From: Polyodon spathula
Lineage: Eukaryota; Chordata; Actinopteri; Acipenseriformes; Polyodontidae
Reading direction: 5' to 3'
NCBI RefSeq assembly: GCF_017654505.1
Contig: NC_054565.1
Location: forward strand, 4,072,890-4,136,889
DNA length: 64,000 bases
The notes under the pieces were generated by a model. The model ran no database searches and had not been told where the DNA came from. It saw only the letters and a program-made list of their open reading frames with translations. The translations under genes and the position numbers were made by a program. Shown here piece after piece: positions 34,889 to 48,195 of the stretch (position 1 is the stretch's first letter; every line of letters starts with the position of its first letter).

Positions 34889-36394
34889 GAGCCTGAGAGT
34901 ACTCAGCACTGGTAATAACCAGTAATCATGACTACTTAAATATTCAGAAACTATTGTTGTGATCTCTGACAATGCCATCTCATTTAACTGAACTGTCAAA
35001 GGAGGTGGAGCTAGACAACCACTTGGCACAGACAGGCATCAACACAAATAAAGCAGTTAGCAATTTTATAAAATGAACAGAACATATTGATTGTTTTGAT
35101 TTCATGCTCCACTGCAATTCAATTTTAAGACATCTCTGCTTGCTGTGAATGCACCACAGTCATCTCAGAAATTGTGCACTTCAACTAAAAGCTGTAAGAT
35201 TAAGCAGCAAGGTTTTCTATATTTTTTTTGTGTAAGGTCGTGTTACATTTCATACAACTCATTAACCATCAAAGAGCTTTGGCATCTTGTATTTCCTCCA
35301 TGGCTATTCAATTTAAAATCCAACCTACTTGTGCAAAAAGCAGACACAGTACCAGTTTCTTTAAATAAATCTGATCTCCAAGGCAAAGGTGATAATACAG
35401 AGATGGTTGCAGGGTCCATAAAAGGCAATCCCCAAATACCTTTAAAAAAACAGATGGTGAATACCATAACATTGAACAATACACTAATGTAATTTAGAAA
35501 ATAACAAAGCTACACATTCTGCCTAGTAGCCTTTATATATATTTTCATATCTGGTTCAGGTATTATAAACAAAAGCAATTTTACATTGGAGACATTGAGG
35601 TCTCTGATCAAATTTCATAACTTGTCTCAAAGTACTGTCAAGTAACCAAGCAAACAAAAAGATATCCTAACAAATAAACATGATATCTAATAGCTTCCAT
35701 TGGGAGACTCTATATCTTGCCAATGCACAAAGGAGAATGCTTTGAGATGCCCACAGCTGTGTGTTTGGAAGAAAAAACATTAAAACAACATTAACTCTTT
35801 AACAGAAGGGTGCTGCCTATAGTAACATTAGATTAGACTGGATTTTATCTAAAAGTGGAAATTGACCTCAATCACAAGAATGGTGTTTCATCCTAGTGAG
35901 GGGAAATTTTATATTATTTTTAAATCTGCTGCTATTGCTTTTTCAGTAGATCTAGAATCGTTTCAGAAGCTGCCTTCATAGTCTTTGGGCAAAATCTGTA
36001 TTATGGTACTATATTGTTTTTTTTTTTTTTTGTATGTTTGTTTTTCCGGTTGTAAATGCCTTATACCTTTGAGATATTGGTTTCATATTGATACACAATA
36101 ACCATAATCAAACTTATCTAGGAAAAGTTTAATTATGGATACTATGCAAGAAAGATTAAACCATTTTGTGTTTTAATCTAATATGGCTGTCATATTGAGG
36201 TAATGTGACTTTGTAGATGTATGCATGATATTGACATCAGACTTTGAGGCATTGTCTTCATATTTGATAACCAGATATATACTATGATTCTCCATGTCAA
36301 GTTCAATTGTCCAGTAACATGTTCTGTATTATTCTGTTCGTGATTCAAGATACGGTGAGCAGGGTAGGTTTTGGAAACTAGCATAAGAGTTTAG
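34885..36394. other. No gene seen
   Basis: No exon or repeat that I can name. The open frame 35479-35243 (minus) has no recognisable domain. Confidence 0.45.
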
Positions 36395-36675
36395 CATACA
36401 ACGTACTTAAGAGAGGAGGCCATTCTGACCATCTAAGCTCACCTGGTTCCTAGTAGCTGATTGATCTCAGACTATTCAGCCTATTCCTTACCACTCTATG
36501 TGTGAAGAAGTGTCCCCTACCCTAGTTCTAAGTCACTTCATTTCCATATGTGTCCTCTGGTCCTAGTTTCTCTACTGCACTTCAAGTATTGGGTTGGGTT
36601 GACCATGTCAGTTCCTTTTAAGATTTTAAAGACTTCAATCATGTCCCCCCTGATTCTTCTTAATGAACAAAAGAG
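36395..36675 (-). mobile_element. CR1-like LINE 3' fragment
   Basis: Minus strand reads RRIRGDMIEVFKILKGTDMV, then a decayed tail ending ggtcagaatggcctcctctc. Clear relative of the 13.1-kb and 15.3-kb copies. Confidence 0.75.
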
Positions 36676-37894
36676 GATTTGATATTAGATATAGCCTGAA
36701 ATATACACGATACAGTACTGTTACCCTTTCATTTAATATAATACATGTGCTGAACGAAAGCTTATAGAACACCTATGGAAAAACTTTAATGCCCATCGAT
36801 ACTTGTGCAGTGAGTTATTAAACTGCCCTTTTACTTTTAATACAGACTGACCTCCTTACAGTAGAGCATTGCACCTCAAGAAGGCAGTCAGTCAGTGGTT
36901 TCAAAACTAATGTGATCCTGAGTACAAAACAAGAAACCCTTTTAACCATCAGTAATGCAGGGTGCAGCTTTGAAGAACTCATCTGGTACAACTTGTTTCA
37001 TATTAAATACTTCCAAGAAAATCTGGTGTTTATCTTGCATTGTCACAACATCGTAACATAGCTTTTAGATGCATTTATTTCATACTAAGAACTGTTTCTT
37101 TTAATCTCAGGTTTCTATATGCATGGGCATTCCAAAGGATCAAACATTCAAATAATATATGTTCAAAATTAAAATTGCTTCCAGTAATGAGGATGCATGA
37201 GGTGTGTTCACTTAAACAAAATGTTATTGTTCATATTCATTCTTATTTTTCACAGCATGTCTATTATACACTTACAGTTGCCATACATCTATATATATGC
37301 TGGGAAATGTACGTTACTATTAGAAAAAAAAAAAGAATGCACATGTCTCATTTGTTCAGATATAGGCTCGTTAATACACTCAAAAATAATAGTAGACAGA
37401 AATCTTTATACATTCCAAATTAGTAATAATGCCAAAGATATTTGGATTGAAGCCCCTGCTGTGGTTTGTATGTGATTGGTAATAACAGGATCATATTTTG
37501 AATGAGACAAATGATTCGTTTAAATGTCAGTATTATTAGCCACAAGGCAGAAGTGTAAATGGCTGTACTGGAGAAGTTAATTAAAGTGACTATAGCCCCT
37601 TCTATTCTGCTAATAACCGTCATTAAGTATAATAATCAGCACTCTAAAAAGGAGGTTATTTTTGTACAGTAAAACCTGCACATCTGATCCTGCTGTAACT
37701 AGTTATTAAACCACAGAATATATTTATGACCCGAAAACAAGTGGATTTAAAATGCCGTCTGTCCTGAATTATGTAGTCTGGTTAATCAAGGTTAAAAGTG
37801 TAAACTACAAATCAAACTGAATCTAACTGAAATCCATTTCAACTCTCCTACATAAAAAGGTCCATTCTTTTAATTAAAAAAAAGTACGCTTAAT
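36676..37894. other. No gene seen
   Basis: AT-rich DNA without recognisable features. Confidence 0.45.
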
Positions 37895-38245
37895 CAGGGG
37901 TGCAAATCATTTTGAAAATATGTGCTAAATTGTTTTGAAAGTTTAGCACCAGTGGGCTCTCTGGTGCTAAACTTTCAAAACAATTTAGCACATATTTATC
38001 AAACTAATCCCGTCCTAATCAAGCCCCCCTTATAACTTTCTACACCACAAGAACCTTCTCTCATGTGGGTGAGTGTAGGTGGGTCATGTGAGTAGTCCAG
38101 GCCAAATAGGAAACTATCCTCCTCAACTATGGTTGCTATGGAATTAAATAAATAAATAAATTACCATGTCTACTGGCACCAGAATTGAATGCTGCTGGCT
38201 CTATAAGAGGTACCTTAGCTCCATAGTGCCCAATTTGCATCCCTG
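37895..38245. mobile_element. hAT-like non-autonomous element with internal hairpin
   Basis: Ends caggggtgcaaat and its near-inverse atttgcatccctg, flanked on both sides by ttaat. CAGGGGTG-type ends are usual for hAT elements. It contains a perfect 37-bp inverted repeat with an 8-base loop (37916-37952 and 37961-37997). Confidence 0.6.
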
Positions 38246-38499
38246 TTAATATTTCTCATTAATTTACTTTTCAGCATTGCGTCAAAACGTTTTCCAATTA
38301 ACTTAAGTCTGCCTATGTTTTCTAATGTTTTTGAAACGGTACACCACACAGTGCACCAATAGGAACTGACATTATAAAGTTTTACCTTAGTGTAAGCACA
38401 TCAAAGTATAATAGCATCGTGAAAGCATAGGTAACCATTGTAAAGCCCCCCAAAAAACATGGTCAATTCATAGTATGGGAAAATCATGAATCCTTTCTT

Positions 38500-38735
38500 T
38501 CTTTATATAGCACCTTTCATAGTGGACCACCATCACAAAGCGCTTTACACAATACGAGACTAGGGTGTGTGAACTATGCATCAGCTGCAGAGTCACTTAC
38601 AACAACGTCTCACCTGAAAGATAGAGCACAAGGAGGTTAAGTGACTTGCTCAGGGTCACACAATGAGTCAATGGCTGAGCTGGGACTTGAACTGGTACCC
38701 CCTGCCTTTGTGTATTCCAGCCATCAAAGTGCTAC
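38500..38735 (-). mobile_element. tRNA-derived SINE, CGCTTT-tail type, nearly complete
   Basis: Minus strand: ggtaccagttcaagtcccag (B box), core 'cacttaacctccttgtgctc', tail 'aaagcgctttgtgatggtgg' and tatataaa. Best preserved minus-strand copy in the window. Confidence 0.8.
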
Positions 38736-38749
38736 TTGAAATAGTATCA

Positions 38750-38780
38750 GCTTTAGATAAAAGTATCTGCTAAATTAATT

Positions 38781-38840
<60 letters not shown>

Positions 38841-38880
38841 AAGAAGAAGAAGAAGAAGAAGAAGAAGAAGAAGAAGAAGA
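38750..38880. repeat. L2-type tail, (AAT)n and (AAG)n
   Basis: gataaaagtatctgctaaat followed by about ten AAT and about 23 AAG units; compound microsatellite. Confidence 0.9.
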
Positions 38881-41800
38881 ATCCCTATAGAGGTCAAACA
38901 GCTGCTGATTTTATCAAAACTAGTAGAACCAAATAACTAAGTTATTTAATCCAAGTTCTCCTAATCACTCTGTGTGTTTCTTTTTCATTTTGTAACATGA
39001 ATCTTTCTTCTTTCAAAAAAAATAGGAAATATTTAAGGAACGAAAGAAAAGCATTGAAATTATGGGCCCCTGGTCACACAACAAAAACAGCACTGCTTCT
39101 AAACAATAGAGTGCTTATTGGTTATATCTGCCTCTAGCCTGTCATTGAAAGACAGGAACTGTGTACAAGAGTTTAACCTTTCCATCTGTTTGTTTGGAAG
39201 AGCTGCAGTGATTGACAAGCAAGGGCAGATAAGTGTTTAAAATAAAAGAGGAAAAAAAGGTCAATAAGCTTTTCTGTCTCATTGAAACAGGAGTAGATCC
39301 CATTTGCTTGGTGTTAGCTGTGAGCCCTGTTTATCCACTCAAGAGGGGATAGATTGCAAGCCGTTTAGATTGTATCACTATTCACTGAGTACTGACCCCA
39401 GGGAGCATATCAGGCTTGAACAAACACCATCGCTGCCAGCCTGCTCTGTACCGGTTATTATTATTACTAGACGTATCAGATCACATGACTAGAAGACAGA
39501 GAACCTTACAGAAATGTTTGTGAACTACCTTCGGGATTTACACAATAAAACCCAAGCAGGGCTATTTGAAAACTTGGAAAAAACAATGAAATGTTTTTTA
39601 TGATTCAAACATGGAAATGGTACCGCAGTGATACCGTTCAGCTGATAGCCTGTACTGTATGATTTTAGCTGTACTTGCGTTAACATTGTAATTCAGTGAC
39701 ACACCATTAAACTGCTTTTGTGTCCCTGTTTCTGACGTTGGGAAACATTAAAAAGTACAGAATATATGTATGTCAGCATGTCAAACAGTGGTGACCATGA
39801 CGTACATCAACAGTATGTACAGAGTGTGGAGTAAGACATGGTAAGAATGGTGAAAATTGTCATATTTAAAACCTAGAGGGGTAAAGGATATTATTATGAG
39901 TTATTTACAGTATGTGGAAGATACGGATTGTGTCTTCAAGATAACGTTTCACTGACAGATGTACAGATACCCCCATATTTCCAAAGAATAGTATCCTGTC
40001 AATGGCGTACCCTAAATCATGTTAATACAGAGTTTCATCACCCCTGGATATATAGTTTTCCAGATAGGTGTAGTAAATTAAAGTGCGGGGTGAGTGTCTC
40101 AACTGCACCCCCATTGCCCTGTGTGGTTTCATTTCCTGTGGGTATAATTAAGGAGGGAGGTCAGTTTAAACTTTTACTTCAGGTATAATTGGAAAAAGAG
40201 ATACTCATTTTACCAGCACTTTACAGCTGTTTGAAGCAAATTTGTTTGTTTTTTTCCTATTAAAACAGGAAATTAAATTAAACATGTTCAGCTAACGGCA
40301 ACACTGAAGCACCCAGTAGTACAATTAACGAGCGAGACTGGATGCAGCAAGCTCGACATTGCATGACTCATCTTGCAGTGATTTTACATACTGAACAATT
40401 AGGGACCCTAGACACTGTTGCATTGTACATGTAATTTATAGCAAGAGAACTGATGAAACAAAACACATTCAAGTGCAGTTGTTGCGCATAAGACTGATCA
40501 GGAGAGTGGAGATGAATTAGTAAATCATTATTGATTTTGGTATGTGATCATTATAAAATAATGTTTATCAACTTGCATCACTCAAACTGTGACAGACCAT
40601 CATCATGTGACCAAGATCATATTACCTAATAATTGTTCACATTTTTTAACAAATAAAGATATTTGCTGAATGTTCATTTAATGGTAAGGTTTAATAGCGA
40701 TAAAATGTGATCCTTTTAAAAGATTTTTTTTTTTCTAATTGATCATCATCTCTAGCCAGTATAACTTATGATTTATTATAATAAACTTTACTGGTTTGTG
40801 CATTTGAGCCCTAAAGCATGGTCAAAATTATACTGTGATGCATTTGCACTCCTGAAAATATCCTCCTAGGAAATCTTTCTATTTGATAGTATTCCCATGG
40901 TTTTAATGTATGGAATTCATAAATATAGGGAATATGCCATGGCCATTTTTTAGTTAGCAATAATGCTGTGTTCTCTTCTATGGAGCTTCTATTGATACGA
41001 GTAGCTTTACTATGCCCCAATATTTCTATCTACAACCTAACAAACTATTTTCAAATAGACTCAAAAGCTTAAAGTTGAACAGATATTATAGTAAATAACA
41101 CTTGGCAGGAAATTTTTATGCTGTTTCTAACTTAAGAAACAGAAGGGGGATTTATAAAGAAATATAACAGCGACATTTGCAAAGCTAGCTCCATAGCAAC
41201 AAGGAACAGCTACCAAAGCCCTTCCAAGCTAGTTGGAAGCAGCATTGTCAAGCAATTGAGTCATGTAAAATGCCCCAAGGTTCCTCTCAGCTCCATCCAG
41301 AGAGCATGTCCCTGTCAGAACTCCTGTTGCAGGTCCCAGGGGAGCCTTGCTCACACAACATGTATTTTCTTGGCAGGTGACCCCAGTCGGTTGAAGGAGA
41401 CCTGAATTTCTACATTAAATGTGTCTGTTACAGTACTTCTCCGTGAATGAAAGTGTGTGGGCATGTAAAGTACCGGGCATACTATCGACTATACATACGT
41501 CTGAATTATCCTCGATTAGCAGGCTGAGTACCACAGCCTTCTAGTAAGAATACTCAGACAACAGAGTGTTACTCAGAACAGGGTGGTACCTCTATGTTTA
41601 TTTATGTACAGCACGTCCTTGTTCTGAGGATGCAGGTTAAATTTAAAACTCTCACAAAATAAACAAACAAAACAAAATCTTAACTTCCTCACTGGGTACT
41701 AACTAAACAGAAGATTATTAACTAAATAACCAGGCAGCTAAGTTGCTTGCCAGTTGAACTCAATTTCCATATTAAATACATAGATTGAATAACTCTTTGT

Positions 41801-42044
41801 TTCTACCTTCGCTCGGTCTCACCTCCACAGATGGTCTTAGCCCAAACCTTCCCCAGCAGGCAGATTCAGGGTCTTTAAATTCACCTGCTAATAAAGTCAA
41901 AATTTCTGCTGGGAAGTGTGGTTTTTACCCTGTCTGTAGGTCTGTTGGACTGCACTTGCTGGTCCAGTAGTCATAATGGGTATAGACTATACACTACCCA
42001 CGGTCCTATATATCACCCCTCTATAATTCTAACCCACACTTTAC
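38881..42044. other. No gene seen
   Basis: No exon with convincing splice sites and no mobile element that I can name in about 3.1 kb. Confidence 0.45.

Positions 42045-42115
<71 letters not shown>
42045..42115. repeat. (TA)n microsatellite
   Basis: About 35 TA units. Confidence 0.95.
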
Positions 42116-42122
<7 letters not shown>

Positions 42123-42533
42123 GGCATTACCAGGCATTATATGACCGTTTGGGTAATGGGGCCCAAGATGAAGAAACGGTTGTATAATGCCTAATTTGGA
42201 GGGTCTTATTGCTTATATACTTCAAGATCGGAAAAAAAAGATTGTGCAATTGAAATAATAATATTAAGGATTGCACTCAGTTTAATTAGGCTGTATGTGC
42301 AAGTTATGTTGTAACATTCATTTCTGATTTCACTTAACTGAAAACGCGGGCCCCTAATTCCATTCTGAAAGGAATTTCAACTTTTGAGATGTCAATGGTT
42401 GAGGGTTTTGAGGCAAGGGTTTTAAAAGTTTTGTAAAAGTTATGTACTGCTATCTACATCCCTGTGACCATTACAAATACATACCTAGGGTCGTATTTTC
42501 AAAGCAGGTACTACATTCTTTATTACATTCTAC

Positions 42534-42766
42534 AGGCGTGGCGGTCCAGTGGTTAAAAAAAAGGGCTTGATTCCAGGAGGTTCCCAGTTCAGATTCTGGC
42601 TCAGCCAATGACTCTGTGTGTAACCCAGAGCAAGTCACTTAACCTCCTTGTGCTCTGTCCTTCGAATTAGATGTAAAACGGAGGTCCCATTGAAAGTTAG
42701 GCATATAATTCACCACCTAGTCTCTGTAAGTTGCTTTGGATAAAAGTGTCTGCTAGATGACTAATT

Positions 42767-42829
<63 letters not shown>
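42534..42829 (+). mobile_element. tRNA-derived SINE, L2-tail type
   Basis: A box gcggtccagtgg (42541), degenerate B box agttcagattc (42587), the same 'cacttaacctccttgtgctc' core as the CGCTTT-tail SINEs, but a different 3' end: 'gttgctttggataaaagtgt' ctgctagatga and about 19 AAT units. Confidence 0.8.
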
Positions 42830-42830
<1 letters not shown>

Positions 42831-42843
42831 TTAATGCATTCAT

Positions 42844-42900
42844 AAGATTACACTGCATCAGTGTAATCTTATGACGATTACACTGATGCAGTGTAATCTT
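42844..42900. repeat. Perfect 25-bp inverted repeat of self-palindromic arms
   Basis: Arms 42844-42868 and 42876-42900 are exact inverses around 7 bases; each arm is itself GATTACACTG...CAGTGTAATC. It adjoins the AAT tail of the SINE. Confidence 0.9.
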
Positions 42901-43389
42901 CATAAGGGCTTGATGAAGATGGCGGATGAACATTTCCTATATGGGCTTCAGTGAGTTAGAGGAAATAATTCTATCTTGGGTTTCTGTGATGTCATAAATT
43001 ACGAGACAGTCAAGTTTTATTAAACATAGTGTTTCAGTGCTGTACAGACGTTCTATGTCGTTATCTGTTAGTGCTTCAGCTTTATTTGGATGATTGCCTT
43101 TACCTTGTTTTAATTTCCCATTCCTCTCCAGTTTCTCTGAGATACGAATGTACTAGCTTTACATTATTTGTTCTTAACATATTCTGAATTTGTTGATCTT
43201 TTATGAACATTTCTGTACTGTGGGTGTTGTTGAGTGATTGAAAATTAAACATCTTGTGTTTGAATTGAAAGTGATGGTCTCGAGGAGTCACATGGGTCAA
43301 AGTTCAAGTATATTTATCACTCTTTGATGTCACTACTGTGCTATTATGCCTTTTTTCTGAATGGCTCAGGATGCAAATGTAGCCTTTGT

Positions 43390-43476
<87 letters not shown>

Positions 43477-43938
43477 CAAATAATTATGGTACTCCAAAAT
43501 ATGAGTGTAAGAAAAGCATAGTAGCAAGCTTGGTATTCCTGTGTAAAAGCTATGAGAAATATGGGGGTGTCTTTTTTTGGTGCAATAATGCCCTCTTGCT
43601 AAATATTCAGCCACTAAATGTAACTTGCTGCAGTTAATTATTTTGCAGGTACATGTCCACTATGTTGGGTATGATTGCTGAAAAAATTAATTACTCTCAG
43701 TGAGAATATTAATAAATTATATGATTATATTCCCAGTGTGTTACCCTGAAGAAACAAAAGGAAAATCAGCAGATTGCAGCATAGCCAACAATGACAAGAC
43801 AATCTATCTGGAACCAACACTGAGCAGTTACCATTGATTAAAAACTGACAACGCACCAGGAAAATCAGGAGCATTCATTCTAGTTAATGCAAGCCAACTT
43901 TCATTTAACACTGAAACCCAATGGCCATAAATAAGTAC
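42901..43938. other. No gene seen; includes (TA)n(T)n
   Basis: A compound (TA)n plus poly-T tract at 43394-43476. The large inverted repeat may begin in this stretch, but its partner lies past the window end. Confidence 0.5.
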
Positions 43939-45594
43939 CAGACTCAGCAGTTCTGTTGACTGCTTGCAATCTATTAGGAAGTTGAGGCCAGAGTACATAG
44001 TACATGAAATTGCCTTTATTTTCACTGTTCAAATACAACTGTAAAACACACTTTTGTGTTGACTTGACACAATAATCTCTTTAAACATGTTCATCATAAC
44101 AAAGATTTAGAACATGTGAAGGTGTTCTTATTCCACTAGCGATAATCCCCTTTGCATGTAGTGACAAACAACAGAGTGTTTAAAGTAGTTTTTTTAAAGT
44201 AATCTATTAGCTACATGGTCAAAAATGTGGGGTTTTGAAGGAAATGCATTGTGACACACATGTATTTTCATTTTAAAGCATGTGGTATCACTTTAGGTTT
44301 CTATGCCATATCCTCTGTTTGCACTTGGATTTAGTCATTTAACCTCAGCAGTGTCTTCTGGGTCAAATCCTGTTACTGGCTGAAAGCATGACTCTCAATA
44401 AGGGAAGCAGCTGGTTTGTTATTCACAGTTCAGAAGCCGTTGAAGGGGTTAGGGATAATTTCACTCTCCAGCTGAAATGTCTAAGGAAGTTCAAGACAAT
44501 CTAATGGCTAATGGCTTGTAAACATAGATTTATTTAAGCTAGTGTAATGCTGTTTTAATATGATTGCTATACCATGTGTTGCCTTTCAAAATTGCACATT
44601 TGAGACCTATGTAATGAGTGGATTTTAATGGCAGGGACATTTATAGGAATATTTTGTTAGCTACAGTTATTTTAAGCGAACAGCACAACACTGGATGTGG
44701 GGGACAATAGATTATGGTTCTGCAATGGCTGGATGTGGAGACACGGTTCTGCAATATTGTATTCTGATTAACTGATTGTTACTGTTAACAACTGTTTTGT
44801 ATAATAGCATCATAACTGGGCTGTGCCTGCACTGTGGATTTAAAAACAAATATAAAATGCACATCAAACATGTACATATACAAACAGCTCAAACTATCCA
44901 CGTCAGAAATTCCACAATTATGCACCAATGCCTAACAGTAATCTCTGGTGTCGGGTAATGTTCCCCAAGCAGTGAGAACATTGTTAAACAACGCAGAGTG
45001 CTGGAGCTTTCCTTCCAATAACTGTAGTGCAATCATTAAATCCCTTGAGCCTGAGACTGCATAGCTCAGAATAAAAACAAAACAACAACAAAAAAAAAGT
45101 TTTCTATTAACTCTGCTACAACTGTAACCTAACTGAATTGATTTCTTTCTATAAGGCAAACATATTACTGAATCATTACTAGAAATGGTGCATGAAATTA
45201 CAGCACAAGCTTAAGATGGGTCTAATTAACGTACTTGTGCAAAACATATCGACATAAGGATATACTTAAATAACTGAAGTTAGAGTTTGTGAGTGCTAGC
45301 TCAAATGTTGTCGTTGATGGTGATCTTATTAGCACAGAAATATAAATAATTTACAATAATAACATACATCCGAAAGTACAGAAAAGGAAATGTTATTGAT
45401 CTCCGTAATGTAGGAATATGGTGTTACAGATGATGTTCACAGGATGCAACTAATGGAAGAATACAGTGTGTTCTCAAAGAACTGCATTTAACTACATTTT
45501 AATAAAAGTGTGTTCCTTTGATGTGTGTAAGGGGCAGTGTTGTGTGATACACTACAGTTATACTGTCCACTCCCAGCTCTTTTGCATTATGGTT

Positions 45595-45680
45595 TAGACG
45601 CTTGCTTGCGGCGTGTGGGGTCACCAGTTCACACCCAGCTTCCGTCCTGTTACATGTGCTACATGAGTGATACCCCTGGT
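45595..45680 (+). mobile_element. SINE-like fragment (family X), left arm
   Basis: gtcaccagttcacacccagc and cctgttacatgt, as at 370-480. The inverted counterpart is near 62265-62350. Confidence 0.45.
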
Positions 45681-47917
45681 AAGACATCACTTGGGCTTGT
45701 GTAGTTAGTAACTGCAGCTTAAAGTTTAACATCCAATTAAGGGAATCTGAAATCAACTGACGAGCTTATTTTATCAGGTAATTAAATATTTTTTCTGACC
45801 TTATCCAGACATAACTTAATTATCGTTCTCTTTCAAGCTTGTCCTCGATTCATCATTTCCAACGATAAAGAATAGCTCTGTTTTAATTAATCTGGCAATA
45901 TTTAATCTTCCTCCAGACAAGCATCTCACTACAAAGAGCAGAAATGTTATAAAATACGCTGTGCATGTGTATTTTAGGGTAAACTTTTTAGGAACCTGCA
46001 GGCGCCTGCAGGCTTGCCTGCAAGCGGGCCAGGGCTGCGTTGTCCGACGCTGTAGCCCTGAGTTGGCTGCACGGTGAGTCTGCAGTGTGTAAAGAAGCGG
46101 GCGGCTGACGGCAGACACTTCGGAGGACAGCGTGTGTTTGTCTTCTCCCCTCCCGAGTCAGCACAGGGGTGGTAGCAGCTACTAAAAAAAAAAAAAAAAA
46201 CAGCTACTGATTGGTATAATTGTGTTAACTTGGACAACCTAGGAAACACTTTGTTTTTGTATTGAGCAAGTAACATAATGTAATCTATTTCATTAGGGGA
46301 ATTGCTCGGAAAATATGAGTATCGGCACACCCCTAATAGGTTGCATTGACAAACTAATGATTATCATTCTCAACCCCTCCCATGCTCTGTGAAGATTCAG
46401 ACAGAACTCTTTACTGTGATGATCTGTAACAGGAAAGTGAAAACACACAAATACATATGCCTGTGATCATTTTCTATGTATCCATCTATGAAACAGTCAA
46501 AGAATGTGAAGTTGATGATGACAATGACAATGCACACCTATTAGTGCTTCAAGAGATGGAGTGGCAACAGTGCTATGTTTACTGAACCTCGTCACAGAGG
46601 AGACCAGTCAGATGACGGTTGTCCTGCTGTAATGAGATGATGCACATTGTGTAGACAAGGGCCTGTTATAGCTTACTGTGCAATCACAGGGAGAGGCAGA
46701 GCAAGTTCACAGGAAAGCACAGCCCACTGCTCCAAAAAATAGATAACATACAGGCTGTAACAAAAACAAAAACAATAAAAAGAATAACCAAATGCTTAAA
46801 ATAGCTTTCTCATCAATATAGCGTACAGCTTTGGCATAAATGCACTGGTAAAATTGGGATAAAAGAAACACCGAAGCAGCGGCAGTGTCGTTTACTTGTT
46901 ATTTTAAAGGGTCTTGTTTCTAAAGGATATTTTTTTTAAGATTACCGGGGTCAGTAATGTTAAACAGCAGTTGTTTAGATAAAGCAATGCTATGAAGCAT
47001 TGTACATTGTACTCTGAATGTGACAAGACTGTGCTTTAATGTAATTTGAAATTTCCTTTAAGTTCAAATAACTATTTTCAGCCACTATAAGTGTGTGGGA
47101 CTAGAAACGGAAGTGGCAACAGTGTCACTGTTTCTAGAAAAATTGCAATGCTTCCTAAGGAAACATGTTTCTACTTGTTATTCAGTGTGCCATTGTATCT
47201 TGCAAAAGACCTTTCTGTTGTAAAATGATACACTGTCACATGCTGAAATCTACAGTATCAGTAGGAGAAATCAGTAAATGATGTGCTGTCTCTCATTTCA
47301 AGCCGTCCTCAAGTTTAGATAGAAAGGCTTAAATGTAATACCTGTGTAGCCTGAATCACTTTCTAATAACATTGGAAGATTGAAATTCTGTCTCTGAATA
47401 TTCTTGGTTGTGGGTTTATTTGCTATAAGCACCAGGACTCCTAATATTTTATGCAGTATCAGAACAAACCCTCTGCTGTGCACATTGTTGACAAGTAAGC
47501 ACACGTGCTGTAGCTGTCCATCCGACATGCTAGTAACCAAACAGATTAATTAAGCTCAATGTTCCAGATATAAAGAGTAGTGTTAGACCCAATACACCAC
47601 ACTCATGATTGCTTTGTTGAATGTGTGGGACTGCAATGCATTAATGTCAAGGTCTTATGAACAGCAGCCCTATAAATATCAGCTACACTGTATAATTAAT
47701 CTGACAGTGTTGTGTTGCACTCAGAATGCCAATGTGTAGCTGACCTCTTCACACTGGAAAACATACAGTTTGTCTCAGTTTGTCATGGTTTCATTTGCTG
47801 GGTTGCTTAAAATGTCAAGAACATGTTTTTATCAAAAATTAGAAAGCACAGGTTCAAATGTAGGATGAGTCTGTGTACTTGCTTTCATGATTATGTTTGT
47901 AGTTATGAAACTAGTCT

Positions 47918-48195
47918 GGGGCCCGTTTCATAAAAGAGATTTGGGCTGAATCGCAGTAGCAGGCACCTTGACTTTTGCAGGGCTATGACATCACTGATTT
48001 TGAATGAAACATGTGACAGCCAGACAGCAACCGCAAGTAGTAATTTTCACCGCAAATCCTGCTTTAGTACACTCTGTCGATATGGCAGAGAAATCAGAAG
48101 GGAAAGAGTATTTAGGGACCGGTCAAATGATCTGGATGCATTTACAGACTCAGAATGAATATCAAAGTACCAATTGCCAAGAAGGGACATAACTC
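47918..48195 (+). mobile_element. PIF/Harbinger-like remnant, left arm
   Basis: Starts ggggcccgtttcataaa, a Harbinger-type end, and encodes RYGREIRRERVFRDRSNDLD then AFTDSE and stop, the N-terminal signature of Harbinger transposases. The rest of the transposase and the other end are absent. Confidence 0.6.

Noticed and set aside
35243..35479. 78-codon minus-strand frame as an upstream exon of the 31-kb gene
   Set aside because: The frame ends at a stop and offers no donor in the phase needed to join the exon at 31298.
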